A stretch of 64,000 bases of DNA, taken from contig CM055097.1 of assembly GCA_029204225.1 (NCBI GenBank), positions 13,748,721 through 13,812,720 of the forward strand, in the 5' to 3' direction. The first letter of the stretch is position 1; each line of letters begins with the position of its first letter. The notes under the pieces were generated by a model. That model was given only the letters and a program-made list of their open reading frames with translations. It was not told where the DNA came from and searched no databases. Below are positions 22,330-32,399 of this stretch, in pieces. The translations under genes were made by a program, and so were the position numbers. The DNA comes from Diphasiastrum complanatum (taxonomy: Eukaryota; Streptophyta; Lycopodiopsida; Lycopodiales; Lycopodiaceae).

Positions 22330-23745
22330 ACTTCATCTAATAATAAACACAAGCTATATGATCCTGATACCTAGCAAATCTTGTATAGTCGGGATATAGT
22401 CTTTATCGAGGATCAGCTCGTCGACATCAAAGGCAAAGATATTGCTCCATGAGAACCTTCATCACCTGCCATTAACATGACTGTCCGAGCTTCTGGCTCA
22501 GGCGTGTCCATTGTCTACCCACTTTTTGACAGCAAATCAGACGAAGACGTTGTTGCTACCCTAAACAAGTCCCAGGAGTGGTTCATCAGTCGAATCCTCC
22601 CAGAAGATCAAGCCGAGTGTGCACACAGCCCACAAGGTATACTCCTGAGTCTACATGTCTCTTGATGTAGGAACCGACGATAGTCGAAGAGGCACTCAGC
22701 CAACCAGACTCTGATCTCTGGAGAGAAGCTGTGGACAGAGAGTATTTCTCTCTGATAAAAAACCAGACGTGGTCACTAATCGAAGCTCCTATTGGCTGCA
22801 ATATCATTGTTTGCAAATGGGTCTTCAAGATTAAATACAATGCCAATGGAGCAATTGATCAAAGGAAGGCAAGATTGATAGAACGAGGATTCACTCAGAT
22901 CCCCAACTTCGACTACAACGAGACTTTCAGTCCAATAGTCAAACATTCGTCGATCCGAACACTCATGTCTTATGCTACAGCTGTCGACCTCGAAGTACAT
23001 CAACTTGATGTATAAACAACTTATCTGAATGTTATTATACAAGAAGACATCTACATGATCCAGCCCCAAGGATACGTTCTGGAAGGTATGAAGAATCATG
23101 TCTGTAAACTCCACAAAGCACTTTATGGCTTGAAACAGTCTGCCAGAGCTTGGTTTCAGAGGATCGACACATTCCTCATTGAACAAGGATTCAAATTAAG
23201 CACCGTTGATCTAGTGCATCTGCTATGGAGATGTCAGCAATGACAATCTTCATCAGCTCAGTGGATATTTTGATGCAAGCTGGGGAGGAGATGTAGACAA
23301 TCGTAAGTTCCACATCTGGATTTACATTCTTCTTCAAAGGCGGTCTTATCTCCTAGAACAGTCGTAAGCAAATCTCTTTCGCACTCTCTTTTACAGAAGC
23401 AGAATACATTGTTGCTTCTCAATCTATTAAGGAAGCATTTTGGTTGAGAAATTTACTGTCAGACATTAATTTGTATCAGTACAACCCCACAATTTTATTC
23501 TGTGGTAATCAGAGTGCTATTGCCTTATCGGCCAACCCTAGATTTCACTCTAGGAGTAAGCACATTGAAATCAGATATCACTACATCATGGGCAAGGTTC
23601 TCAACAAGGAGGTGAGCTTAACGTACTGCAGAACACAGGACATGGTTGTTGATATATTCACAAAGGCATTAAGTGTTAATACACACAACAAATTTTGTGC
23701 ATTATTCAGTCTGAAGATCAAGGCATTTACGGATCCAAATTAAGG
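22330..23745 (+). pseudogene. Copia pol fragment (integrase end, RT, RNase H) nested in the LINE
   Basis: Starts in the integrase C-terminus (SSNNKHKLYDPDT, ILYSRDIVFIEDQ), then RT: DLWREAVDREYFSLIKNQTW, KWVFKIKYNANGAID, FSPIVKHSSIRTLM, QLDV, and LHKALYGLKQSARAWF. The YVDD catalytic segment is deleted: after EQGFKLSTVDL at about 23,210 the frame resumes in RNase H (SGYFDASWGGDVDNRK, SFTEAEYIVASQSIKEAFWL, SKHIEIRYHYI, DIFTKAL) to a stop at 23,741-23,743. A polypurine tract (AAATTAAGGGGGGG) and the LTR follow. The 5' LTR, gag and most of integrase are absent; the left edge abuts LINE sequence at about 22,330. Confidence 0.9.
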
Positions 23746-23750
23746 GGGGG

Positions 23751-24888
23751 TGTTGGATTTATCTCCTCTAATCTCCTAAATCCTATTTTAATTTGCCTCC
23801 AGTCATGCTGTATTTTTACTCATGTTGTCGCACAGTCTACATACTTACATGTAAAATAAGACAGGCAAAAAACTCAACTGTCTACATAAATGCAAGTAAT
23901 TTTCCACAGGCAAAAAATGCAACATTGTGTTTTTACACGTGATTTGTGACAGGCGAAAAAGCCGACACTGCCTTACAAAATGTCAAAGGTGCCCTAGGAA
24001 AAGCGAAGGCACCCTGTAAATCAAATCTTAAGACATTTGTAAGAGTGTCACATTTTTTGTATCTTACGTTCATTTCAACAAAGGTTGACATCGCGGCCTT
24101 TTCACGCTCATCCCATGCAACTGTGCTAACAGATTTGACAACGACAACAACCACCCACGATCACCTGTAAAATTGTGTATATATTGAATGGTGGTATTCA
24201 GAGGGTGTGAAAAATAATAGCATTAGAAGCTTATTAGAGATAGACGAAGTAGATGCCTTGTGCATTGATTCTTTTGTATTGTCAGTAACAGGTTTATTCC
24301 TTTTATGGATTAAATTAGCTTTGTAGAGCACGCGGTTTCGTCCGCTATTGTCTTGTGCTCAACAACATTATTGACATGTATATTTTGCTATACTTAATAT
24401 GATAACAACTCTGTCTCGTTCTGCGTTTAGATTTGTGTCAATATTGCTATGCTTTTCTACATTATGTTTGACTCTCTTATTGCTCAATCTGGTAATCTAT
24501 TCTTAGCGAATTATTATTAGTCTAGTTGTTGATGACTAATATTTAGTCTGGCCTTTCGCGACTAATTCACGATTGATTATTAGTCGAGCTCAGTCTAGCT
24601 CTTCGCGAATCATTCGCAACTAATGATTTGTCTAGTTGTTCGTGACAAATTATTCTTTTGATGTTTTGTTGCTTAATGTTTAGCTACGTAATCAGATCGA
24701 TCGTGATTTCTATCACTAATGTTTTGTTCATTTTTTATAGGCGTAGTCATGCCTAGGGAAAGAGTAATGTAGCTCATTTCGCTACGCACAAACACTTTCC
24801 ATTCGAGTTTCGAGTTTGCTTCTTTTCGTGTTCGTTTCTTTTCGAGCTATTTTAGTTTCTCACACTCACACACCCTCATTCTCCAACA
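23751..24888 (+). mobile_element. 3' LTR of the nested Copia element
   Basis: Starts TGTTGGATTTATC right after the polypurine tract and ends CATTCTCCAACA, giving a perfect 7-bp terminal inverted repeat TGTTGGA/TCCAACA over 1,138 bp. The right edge abuts LINE reverse-transcriptase sequence exactly. The part 24,500-24,660 contains repeated TTCGCGACTAATTC-like words. An inverted, diverged relative lies at about 28,960-29,100. Confidence 0.9.
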
Positions 24889-25945
24889 TCTGTAAAGATT
24901 CTTCCCATACCTGGAGAAGAAGGGGGGCAATTTCTTCTTAAAAGAGAAGGTAAAATTCAGCACCTAGCCCATCCACTCCTGGTGCTTTCCCTCTCTTCTG
25001 CTCTTTGATTGCTTGATGAGTTTCTTGAAGGAAAAGGGGTTCTTCAAGTCTAGCCATGTCCTCCTGTGAGGGGTCTTCATTCTTGCCTTCTGCTCATCCA
25101 CTATTTCTTTTTTTCCCATGAGGCCTTGAAAGTAACTCAAAGTGATGTTTTCATTCTCTTTCTCATTCCTAGCATACTCCTCATTCTCTTTTTCCTAGAA
25201 GGGGGATTTGGTCCATCCGTTGCTTTACTTTTAGTGTTTTGAAAACCTCCTTAGTAGGTCTATCCCCCTTGCCTGCCCACCAATCTCGAAGGAATTTCTG
25301 TAGATGCTCTAGGCTCTCTTCCTCCAGGGCTTTAAGCTTGGATATTTCAGCCACCACTTCAGCTCCCAATCCTCATTGCCTTTCTTAACCTGAGCCTCCA
25401 GGTCTCTTACTTTCTGAAAAGTGTTGCTCTTGCAATTCTCCTTCTTAGAGAGATTTCCTTGTTGAGTTTGGCAAGGTAGCTCTAAGTATCCTTGATTGCA
25501 CCTATCCATCTTTTTGTGGCTGACCCTCTCATGTTGTAGGCCCTTTTCCAAATGTCCTAGATGCTTTCTTTGGTGCCCTTCTTCTCCAGCAGTTTAGGGT
25601 CAGTCCTAAACCAACCATAACTCCTAGGCCTTGCTTCTTGTGCAAGAGTGAAGAGGATGGGCTTGTGATATGAGAAGATGAAATCATGATAGCTCTGATA
25701 CTCCATGATGTCCCACCAGTCTCTGAAGTCTTCAGAGAGGTATCCCCTATCCAGTCTAGCCATCCTGAGTTTCTCCCCACTTTGTTGATTAGACCATGTG
25801 AATTCCTCATCTCCTTGCAATTCTACCAGGTTGAGGTCATCCCTTAGTTTCAACCATTTCTCTAACTCTAGGCCCCTTATAATATTTCCTTTCCCTTTGT
25901 ATCTGTCTCTCTTGAATTCAGGAGATAGTACTCTATTATTGGATC
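24889..25945 (-). pseudogene. LINE ORF2, endonuclease end and RT start
   Basis: Minus-strand frames from right to left give the C-terminal half of an L1-type EEP endonuclease: NNRVLSPEFKRDRYKG, WLKLRDDLNLVELQGDEEFT, TWSNQQSGEKLRMARLDRGY, FSYHKPILFTL. The family's catalytic SDH has become SYH. A helical linker with frameshifts follows (25,551-25,181), then the RT opening KEQKRGKAPGVDGLGAEFY at about 25,000-24,940. The frame stops where the Copia LTR was inserted at 24,888. Confidence 0.85.
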
Positions 25946-25949
25946 CTGT

Positions 25950-26938
25950 TGAGAGTGTGTAGCAACATTTATTTGTTCATCATTTGAGTTTTCTTCACTT
26001 CAAATGTCTTCAATGGGTTCATCCTTGTTGGAACCAAGTGAAAGATTGTTCACTTCAAACTATTCAATTTGGAAAATGAGGATGGAGTCCATCTTGATCC
26101 TTCAAGACGTGATGGACATAGTTCTTGGCCTTGAAGAAGAACCACAAGTTCTTCAAGAGGTTCAAAAATATAAAACGAGAGCTAGGATGGCTCTCCACTA
26201 CATTAAGATGAATGTCTCTAATGAGATATTGAGGGAGATAGGTACTTGTACAACAGCCAAAGAAGCTTGGGATCGTCTCAAGACTATCTATGAGGCTAAG
26301 AATACCTCTAGGCTTCTCACTCTTAGGAATCAAATCTTTCAAAGTAGCCAAAAGAGTGATGAGAGTGCATCTAGTTATGTTTTGAGAGTAAAAGATATTC
26401 ATAGAGAACTTGCTTGTATTGGTGATTCCATCAATCAAAATGAGCTAGTTCAAGTCATTCTCAATGGCTTGAGAAGTGAATTTGATAACCTTGTCCAATC
26501 CTATGCCATTAAGGAGGAGCTACCAAGTTTGAAGGCTCTCCAAAGTGTGCTAATTTCAGAAGAATCAAGACAAGAGTACAAGCTCTTGAGGATGGACAAG
26601 CTTTCTCTCACTCATAATGATGGCAAAGCTCTCTTTGCCAAGGATAAGCACAAAGGGAGGAGCAAGAACCAACATCAACAATCCTCAAGCAAGGACAAAG
26701 TCAAATCCAAAGACAAAGATGAGGAGGAAGATGATTCCTCTAATGGTTCATCATCCAAGCTCAAGAAGAAGAAGATCAAGTGCTTTTATTGTGGCAAGAA
26801 AGATCATTATGCCACCAATTGCTTCAAGAAGAAGAATCAACTCAAGCAAGCCAACATTACCAATGAGAAGGAAGATACTGTTGCAAGTGATGGAGAGGGA
26901 TCTCTTATGGTCTCTAGTTTCTCATCTACTCCTTTCAA
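25950..26938 (+). pseudogene. Copia gag fragment nested in the LINE, open frame fused to LINE antisense
   Basis: The ATG at 26,004 opens a 365-codon frame. Residues 1 to about 310 are Copia gag: a UBN2-type domain (LFTSNYSIWKMRMESIL, AKEAWDRLKTIYEA, LTLRNQIFQSSQK, LVQVILNGLRSEFDNLV), a lysine/serine-rich stretch, and a CCHC zinc knuckle CFYCGKKDHYATNC (CX2CX4HX4C). From about 26,939 the frame runs into LINE ORF1 read backwards and ends at 27,101. No LTR or pol accompanies it, so it is a fragment, yet its reading frame is uninterrupted. Confidence 0.88.
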
Positions 26939-27850
26939 AAAGGACGCTCTGGGTGAAAGGTTTGATCATACTCAAAGAGGAAGATGGAGGAAGCTATGTA
27001 TTGCCAGGAACCTTCTGCTAGAGCTCTTTTGGCACTCACTTCATTCTGAAATACAAAATACAAATAGTTCTTGGACAAAAAATGAACTTTGGATAGCATA
27101 ATAACTTTCATCTCCCAGTGGGAAGTGATCCGCCTCTTCAGCTCTTCCAATGGAGGTTTGGGTCCCATGCAAAGCCCCGACAGTGCTCTCTTCTTGTAGT
27201 TTTCCAACGCTTCCTTCTCTACTGCAAAGGGGCTGGAGTGAAACCTGGAGGGAAGTCCCCATCTTCCTTGGTCTTCTCTTTCAGCCTTTCCTCCCATCTT
27301 GAGATGACCTTTTTAGGTGAAAGTAGTTTCTCTGAATCCAAATCCATCTCCTCATCAGCCCATCTAGCTTGCTTTGGGCCTTGTTCTAATCCTATCTCAA
27401 CCCTAAGGCTCTCTTTCCCTTCCCGGTGTTTCTATTCTGGTTTAGAGGCTTCTTCTTGTTCCTTTTCTTGAATCTCTGGCTGAAAGGTTTGCTTGGCAAC
27501 CTTGCTTAGCTTCCACTTTCCTAGCTCATCAGCCATACTTTTCTTGAGTCTTTCTTTGTGCTCCTGGATGGAAGAATGGATGGAATGGATGGAAGAATGC
27601 CCAAGGCTTTCATTTTGCTGCTTGCTTTCCTGTTCTTTGTTGAGGTAGATCTCCAGGAATTTCAAGAAATCATCTTCCCTCTCTCCTTGAAACTGTTCCT
27701 GGAGCTCAATGAGTGCTTGATTGAAGCTCTTTTCCTCTCTCAGTGGGGTGGCTACACTCTTGCTTGTGCTGCCCTGGTGTGTAGCAGCTTCTTTCCTACT
27801 AAAACCTTGCCCATTCTCAACTCCTTGAGATGGTCGCGCTTCTGCAAAAT
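26939..27850 (-). pseudogene. LINE ORF1 fragment (DUF4283-like)
   Basis: Minus-strand frames carry the DUF4283-like nucleic-acid-binding pattern of plant L1 ORF1 proteins: HWEMKVIMLSKVHFLSKNYL, YFVFQNEVSAKRALAEGSW, and FLFEYDQTFHPERPF. Upstream (27,665-27,432) is a charged, glutamine-rich N-terminal region in another frame. The C-terminal zinc knuckles expected of the family are lost at the Copia gag insertion point. Confidence 0.7.
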
Positions 27851-28026
27851 CGCTCCGTCATAATTAAGACAAGACAATTACAAACATTTTTCCTTTTTAC
27901 ATCAAATCAATCCGACGTTTAGATTGTTCACGACGAGCTTCTAAAGTCTGTAAACCCTGTTTTCCAGCACTAATTTCACATCAAGGTATCCTAGTTTGGG
28001 CAAACTTTTTTGCCCTACCAGCAATG

Positions 28027-28040
28027 TGTCTAGATGTATT
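28027..28040 (+). repeat. LINE target-site duplication, right copy
   Basis: TGTCTAGATGTATT, identical to 20,871-20,884. Confidence 0.9.
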
Positions 28041-28135
28041 CTAGATCGAACTCAATGTATATTAAGAATAAGTTAGAATTGTATGACAGATTTTCTGATA
28101 AGAGTTTGAGGTTGAGTTAATCATTTTAATTCTGG

Positions 28136-28350
28136 AACCGACCTCATCCTTGTAGGCCTTCCAATCTGCCTTGGAACACTAGGCAGACTTCAACTTATTT
28201 GCCTGATATGCATCCTACACTGCCTCCCTCTTATGTCAAATCCATTTGCTCATATTTTTTAATATGGCTCTTGGATCGAACTCAATTTCTTGCAGGAATT
28301 CTTCCCACAACTCCTGCATAATCTTGGATTTTAATTCTCCAATCTTGTTC
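28136..28350 (-). pseudogene. Unrecognised protein remnant
   Basis: A minus-strand frame reads KIMQELWEEFLQEIEFDP, AILKNMSKWI, then stop-interrupted HKREAV and KADWKAYKDEVG. Three stops in about 65 codons, but a strongly protein-like helical composition. The family is not recognised; a mobile-element gene is likely. Confidence 0.4.
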
Positions 28351-28959
28351 CAAAATAACGGGATCATAACAAATGTAATTTATTAATAAAAAAATGTTCT
28401 TTTTTCATCTCTCACTACATCCCCTTCAACATTCAGATTGTGTTATTTGTTGGAAACCAACCGCGACAATTTTTTATTCGATTATCGGTGACCACGCAAA
28501 GGTGGCACATAAGATTGTAAATAAGTGCGGGGGTAGCTGGTGTAAGCCCACCCTGATGAGCACATGTTTGTAAATATTTTTGGTTGTATCAAGTTGGAAT
28601 AAAGGACTTGGCCATTAAGTAGGAATAAGGTAGAAGCTTTAAAGATTGATGGCAACTATCCCATGAGAGCGTTTACTACTCGAAATAAGTCATGACAGGC
28701 AATAGAAGGAAATCTAACGCCCCCCTACAAATTGTAGGCAGGGTTGGAAGTAGACTCGAAGCTAGGAGTTGGAGATGAAGGGCCACATGTGGCGTCTCCT
28801 TGTGTGGTCAAACAAATTCAAAACTACTTTCTTTTGTTTGGATGACATGGATCCTACCAATTCAGTAACGTAATCTTCATAATCCTGCGACGACCGCTAC
28901 TGCTATCGCTATCACTCCCATTGGCACTTTGTCGAAAATAGGTGAGTAATGGAATAGCG

Positions 28960-29100
28960 GAAACTTCCTATTTCTAATGCATGACTACGCCTATAAAAAA
29001 TTGAACAAAGCAGTAGTGATGGGAATCACGTCCAATCTTTAGCAACTAACTTTCGCTAGATACAAAGTGATTATGTAGCCAAACATAAAGTATTGAATTC
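28960..29100 (-). repeat. Inverted fragment related to the nested Copia LTR
   Basis: Read on the minus strand this matches 24,660-24,760 of the Copia LTR (TTTTTTATAGGCGTAGTCATGC, GGCTACATAATCA, CGTGATT…ATCACTA), with small insertions. It is a diverged LTR of the same family in the opposite orientation. Confidence 0.65.
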
Positions 29101-29483
29101 TCAGAGAATTTTTACCAGTTATAAAAGCAATACAAAGATGCATGCATTTTGACACAAACTGAACGCAATAAGAAAATAATATTGATTCAGAAAAACAAGA
29201 TCAGATGCTAATGAGCACAAAACAATAGCGGATAGAAACCACGCACTCTAAGGCTATCTTTGAGTAACTAAGAATAAGTCCGAAATAAGCGACTCTGTTA
29301 ATAAGAGTAGCGCAAACGTAAGAGGAGCAACCTGGTAGAAATAATGGAGTGTGCGCAAGAGCTCTGGATCTCGTTGGACAGGCCACATACATCAAAGGGG
29401 TCAAGCTGGATCAAGAGACGAGCAAAAAAATGGCCCAATTTTATCAGGGATTGTCAAGCATTCTCGGCAGTTAGCTCATCGGA

Positions 29484-29978
29484 ATGTTGAAGGGAAGGTT
29501 GCCCTTGAAGACTTTGTATCAAACATTTGAGAAGTATACCATAATCTTGTTGCGTTCAGATGACACGTTTAATAACTTGTTGGAAGTTATGAAGCGTTAT
29601 GTGGTCGGGTCTCTTCCATACGATGAGCCAGAGTTTGCACCTCAACGTCAAAAGACCATTCACTATCAGATTTTTCAGATCGCTGCGGTACTTGTCGGAC
29701 CCAATTTGTAACAGGTATGCAAAAATCTCTTGGAGAGCCAATTATATTTTGGCAAAAAAAATAAAGAAAAATACATTGAAGATGGTGTGGCGACAATCGT
29801 CAAGGAAACGACAGCTTTGCACATTGTAAAATTTTTTATTTCTTTGGACAATGATCTACCAGCGGATTTGCAATATGACAAAGAGGTAATAAAGCGCCTA
29901 TCCCCTTCTATCTTTGCTTATGATTGGAATAGAGCGGCTACAAGCAGTAGTAGAAGCATATCATCAAAGTTGCAGTAG
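29484..29978 (+). CDS. Two short unrecognised open frames
   Basis: 29,484-29,711 (75 codons; LLEVMKRYVVGSLPYDEPEF) and 29,730-29,978 (82 codons; ATIVKETTALHIVKFFISLD, DNDLPADLQYDKEVIKRLSP) lie in tandem and look protein-like, with acidic/aromatic spacing. A third frame continues the theme at 30,010-30,108 (PSLTQFVEKLKERDRVMVGV), inside the duplicated block. No family is recognised. They may be pieces of one decayed element gene. Confidence 0.3.
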
Positions 29979-30000
29979 AAGCATATCATCGAAGTTGCAG
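29951..30000 (+). repeat. Tandem 2 x 25 bp
   Basis: TAGAAGCATATCATC(A/G)AAGTTGCAG occurs twice in a row, ending where the 305-bp duplication begins. Confidence 0.9.
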
Positions 30001-30600
30001 ACTAATATACCACCCTCTTTAACGCAATTTGTTGAAAAACTAAAAGAAAGAGACAGGGTCATGGTGGGAGTAGCGTCGACACTTCCTGGAGATTTTTTTG
30101 CAAAGTGAAGACCTCCAAAGGAGGTGAAGCGAAACAAAATTTCTAAATAGGAGACTAATTGATAACCCGAAACAATTTTACGACAATTTCTTTATCTATA
30201 GGTAGGACTTACACAGTAACATTGTTCCAAAAATTTCAAGTGAATGATTACAATTAGATAATTATACTATCATTAGTCATAGTAAGGGAGGCCACGAAGT
30301 TGCAGACTAATATACCACCCTCTTTAACGCAATTTGTTGAAAAACTAAAAGAAAGAGACAGGGTCATGGTGGGAGTAGCGTCGACACTTCCTGGAGATTT
30401 TTTTGCAAAGTGAAGACCTCCAAAGGAGGTGAAGCGAAACAAAATTTCTAAATAGGAGACTAATTGATAACCCGAAACAATTTTACGACAATTTCTTTAT
30501 CTATAGGTAGGACTTACACAGTAACATTGTTCCAAAAATTTCAAGTGAATGATTACAATTAGATAATTATACTATCATTAGTCATAGTAAGGGAGGCCAC
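29991..30600 (+). repeat. Tandem duplication, 2 x 305 bp
   Basis: 29,991-30,295 and 30,296-30,600 appear identical by eye, both beginning GAAGTTGCAGACTAATATAC and ending GGGAGGCCAC. Such identity points to a recent event. Confidence 0.95.
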
Positions 30601-31950
30601 AACATGATTAATAGTCTAGGGGGTCACTCGGGAACAAAGACACAATATTTGTCAGTAGTTAAGTCTTGAATAAGAGCTTTCTAGTTGGAATGTGAATGAG
30701 CATTGACATATAGATATAATTTGAAGCTTGATATCAAAACTAATCTTGTGGTATTGATTCATTGATGAATTATACCTTATATTATTAAATCTATTAGATT
30801 TTGCAAGATCATGGCCTTGGCAACGATTTTCACTCAACTCCACTTTGAAGAATGAGTATTGTTCGTAGTTGACTATTAGATGTGTTGTTGTAGTTCCCAA
30901 TTTGCATGTTTCACTAGGTTAAACAATTGAACTCGATGACAATGTATCTGTTTTTTTTTTCATTTGGTAGGCTTGATCGTTTGGATCTCTCAACATTATG
31001 CATAGATTGACACTCAATTTGAGTGACAAATTGTCACCACGTGAACCCTACGTAATATTTAGGTTATAGTCCAAGCATATTTACGGAACTCCATTGGAAC
31101 ACCAAAAACAAGTCCATGACTAGAATCTAGCTTGTTGCTTCTAATGTGTTTAATTTTTCCTATTGCATGGGATAGAGTGAATGTGATAATTGATTCTTGA
31201 GATGATTTACCAGAGACATTAGATGATTCTCTTGAAAGTTATAGGCGTCTTTTCATGGATGAAAATTGTTATCTTGTTGTTGGTGTGAAAAACACCATAG
31301 CACAAAAAATATTTCATAACCAAAAAAAAAAAGCCACCTAGATTGAAATATGACAGATCTGCGAGCTAAAGAATACAATTGCCTCTTTCATAGACTCTTA
31401 CAACTCAAATATCAAACTGTGCACTAGGGAAAGGAAGCCAGAGAATATGCTCATGAAATAGCCTTGAAGCACATCAATAAATTTTAGAACTGACATTTTT
31501 GGATGAGATCATTGTTCCTCTTACTAGACTGAGCAATACTGGAAGCATAATATGCTAGATATTGTAGCAATTGAAAGTCACTTCACTCGAACGCTCCTAG
31601 CCACAAAAACAACACATATTGCAACATATCTCTTCAATTGCTCCTATATTTTTTTTTTGTGTATATAGAGTTACGCAACTAGTAGATAACAAAACATTAG
31701 TCTCTCAACGCCAAGGGAGGAGCAAGCTCCTAAGATGCCACTATGCAGCAGTGGTTGAGATTCGAGCTTGCACCTTGCTGGTCATAGTGAAGTTGTCGAT
31801 CAAAGTGAACAACTTTGCCCATACACCGCATGCAATGGACTTGCTTCTATGTTCTCACTATTCATTCTCTAACGATGTTCCAAATCCAGCCTATTAATCT
31901 CTACCACACTTTCAATATTGCATGATATCATCGTTGGGATGAATGGAAAC
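30601..31950. other. Unassigned sequence upstream of the hydrolase gene
   Basis: AT-rich, with no domain recognised. It presumably contains distal promoter sequence for the gene starting near 32,000, but no core element could be assigned with confidence. Confidence 0.4.
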
Positions 31951-32058
31951 TTAGCATGAGATTAGACACGTGGCATGCTCGTGGTGACACTTTACCTCGC
32001 TATGCCCTTGCATCAAATCAGTCTCAAAAACAAAGAACGAAGGCTTTCTTCTCAAATC

Positions 32059-32086
32059 GCAGCAGCAGCAGCAGCAGCAGCAGCAG
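32059..32086 (+). repeat. (CAG)n tract in the presumed 5' UTR
   Basis: Nine or so CAG/AGC units about 140 bp before the hydrolase ATG. The frame containing them (31,956-32,177) ends before the ATG, so they are taken as untranslated or as part of an upstream ORF. Confidence 0.7.
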
Positions 32087-32224
32087 TACAAAACTACGAT
32101 CCACTGCTCCATGCGCTTTAATTCCTTTTCAGTTTGCAAAGATTTGGGGGATCTTCAGAAGCATTTGCAGATTCTGAGTACAATTCTTTTTGTGGGTTGA
32201 AATTGGCTTGAATTTCATTCTGGC

Positions 32225-32399
32225 ATGGCGCTGTCAGCCAGGGCTTTCAGTGTAATTCCACATGCCTCATACTATGCATCTTGTTGGCAATGCGAAGGTT
32301 GCTGCTGGTCATTGCAATCTATTGCTCCTAAGCAGCAGCTGTCTAACAGACCCAAAGCGCTCAGAAGTTTGAACAGGGCAAGAAAGTGCAAGATATTTG
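32225..32399 (+). CDS. Hydrolase exon 1 (transit peptide)
   Basis: The ATG at 32,225 opens [20 protein letters not shown]; the exon ends after one base of codon 59 (ATATTTG|GTCTGT). It has no homology core of its own. It is assigned because composition fits a transit peptide and its phase-1 end fits exon 2, which starts with two bases. Its link to exon 3, 23 kb away, is inferred and needs a transcript. Confidence 0.7.

Larger units (their letters stand above)
20885..28026 (-). mobile_element. LINE (L1-type) element with nested Copia fragments
   Basis: A minus-strand LINE is delimited by a perfect 14-bp duplication (20,871-20,884 and 28,027-28,040) and a poly(A) tail (T run at 20,883-20,895). 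From its 5' end at right the order is: 5' UTR (28,026-about 27,850), ORF1 (27,850-26,940), endonuclease (about 25,945-25,540), linker, start of reverse transcriptase (about 25,000-24,889), end of RT and zinc-finger domain (22,320-20,944). Copia DNA in the opposite orientation interrupts it at about 25,950-26,938 and 22,330-24,888. The central RT is missing, so the second insertion went with a deletion. Confidence 0.88.
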
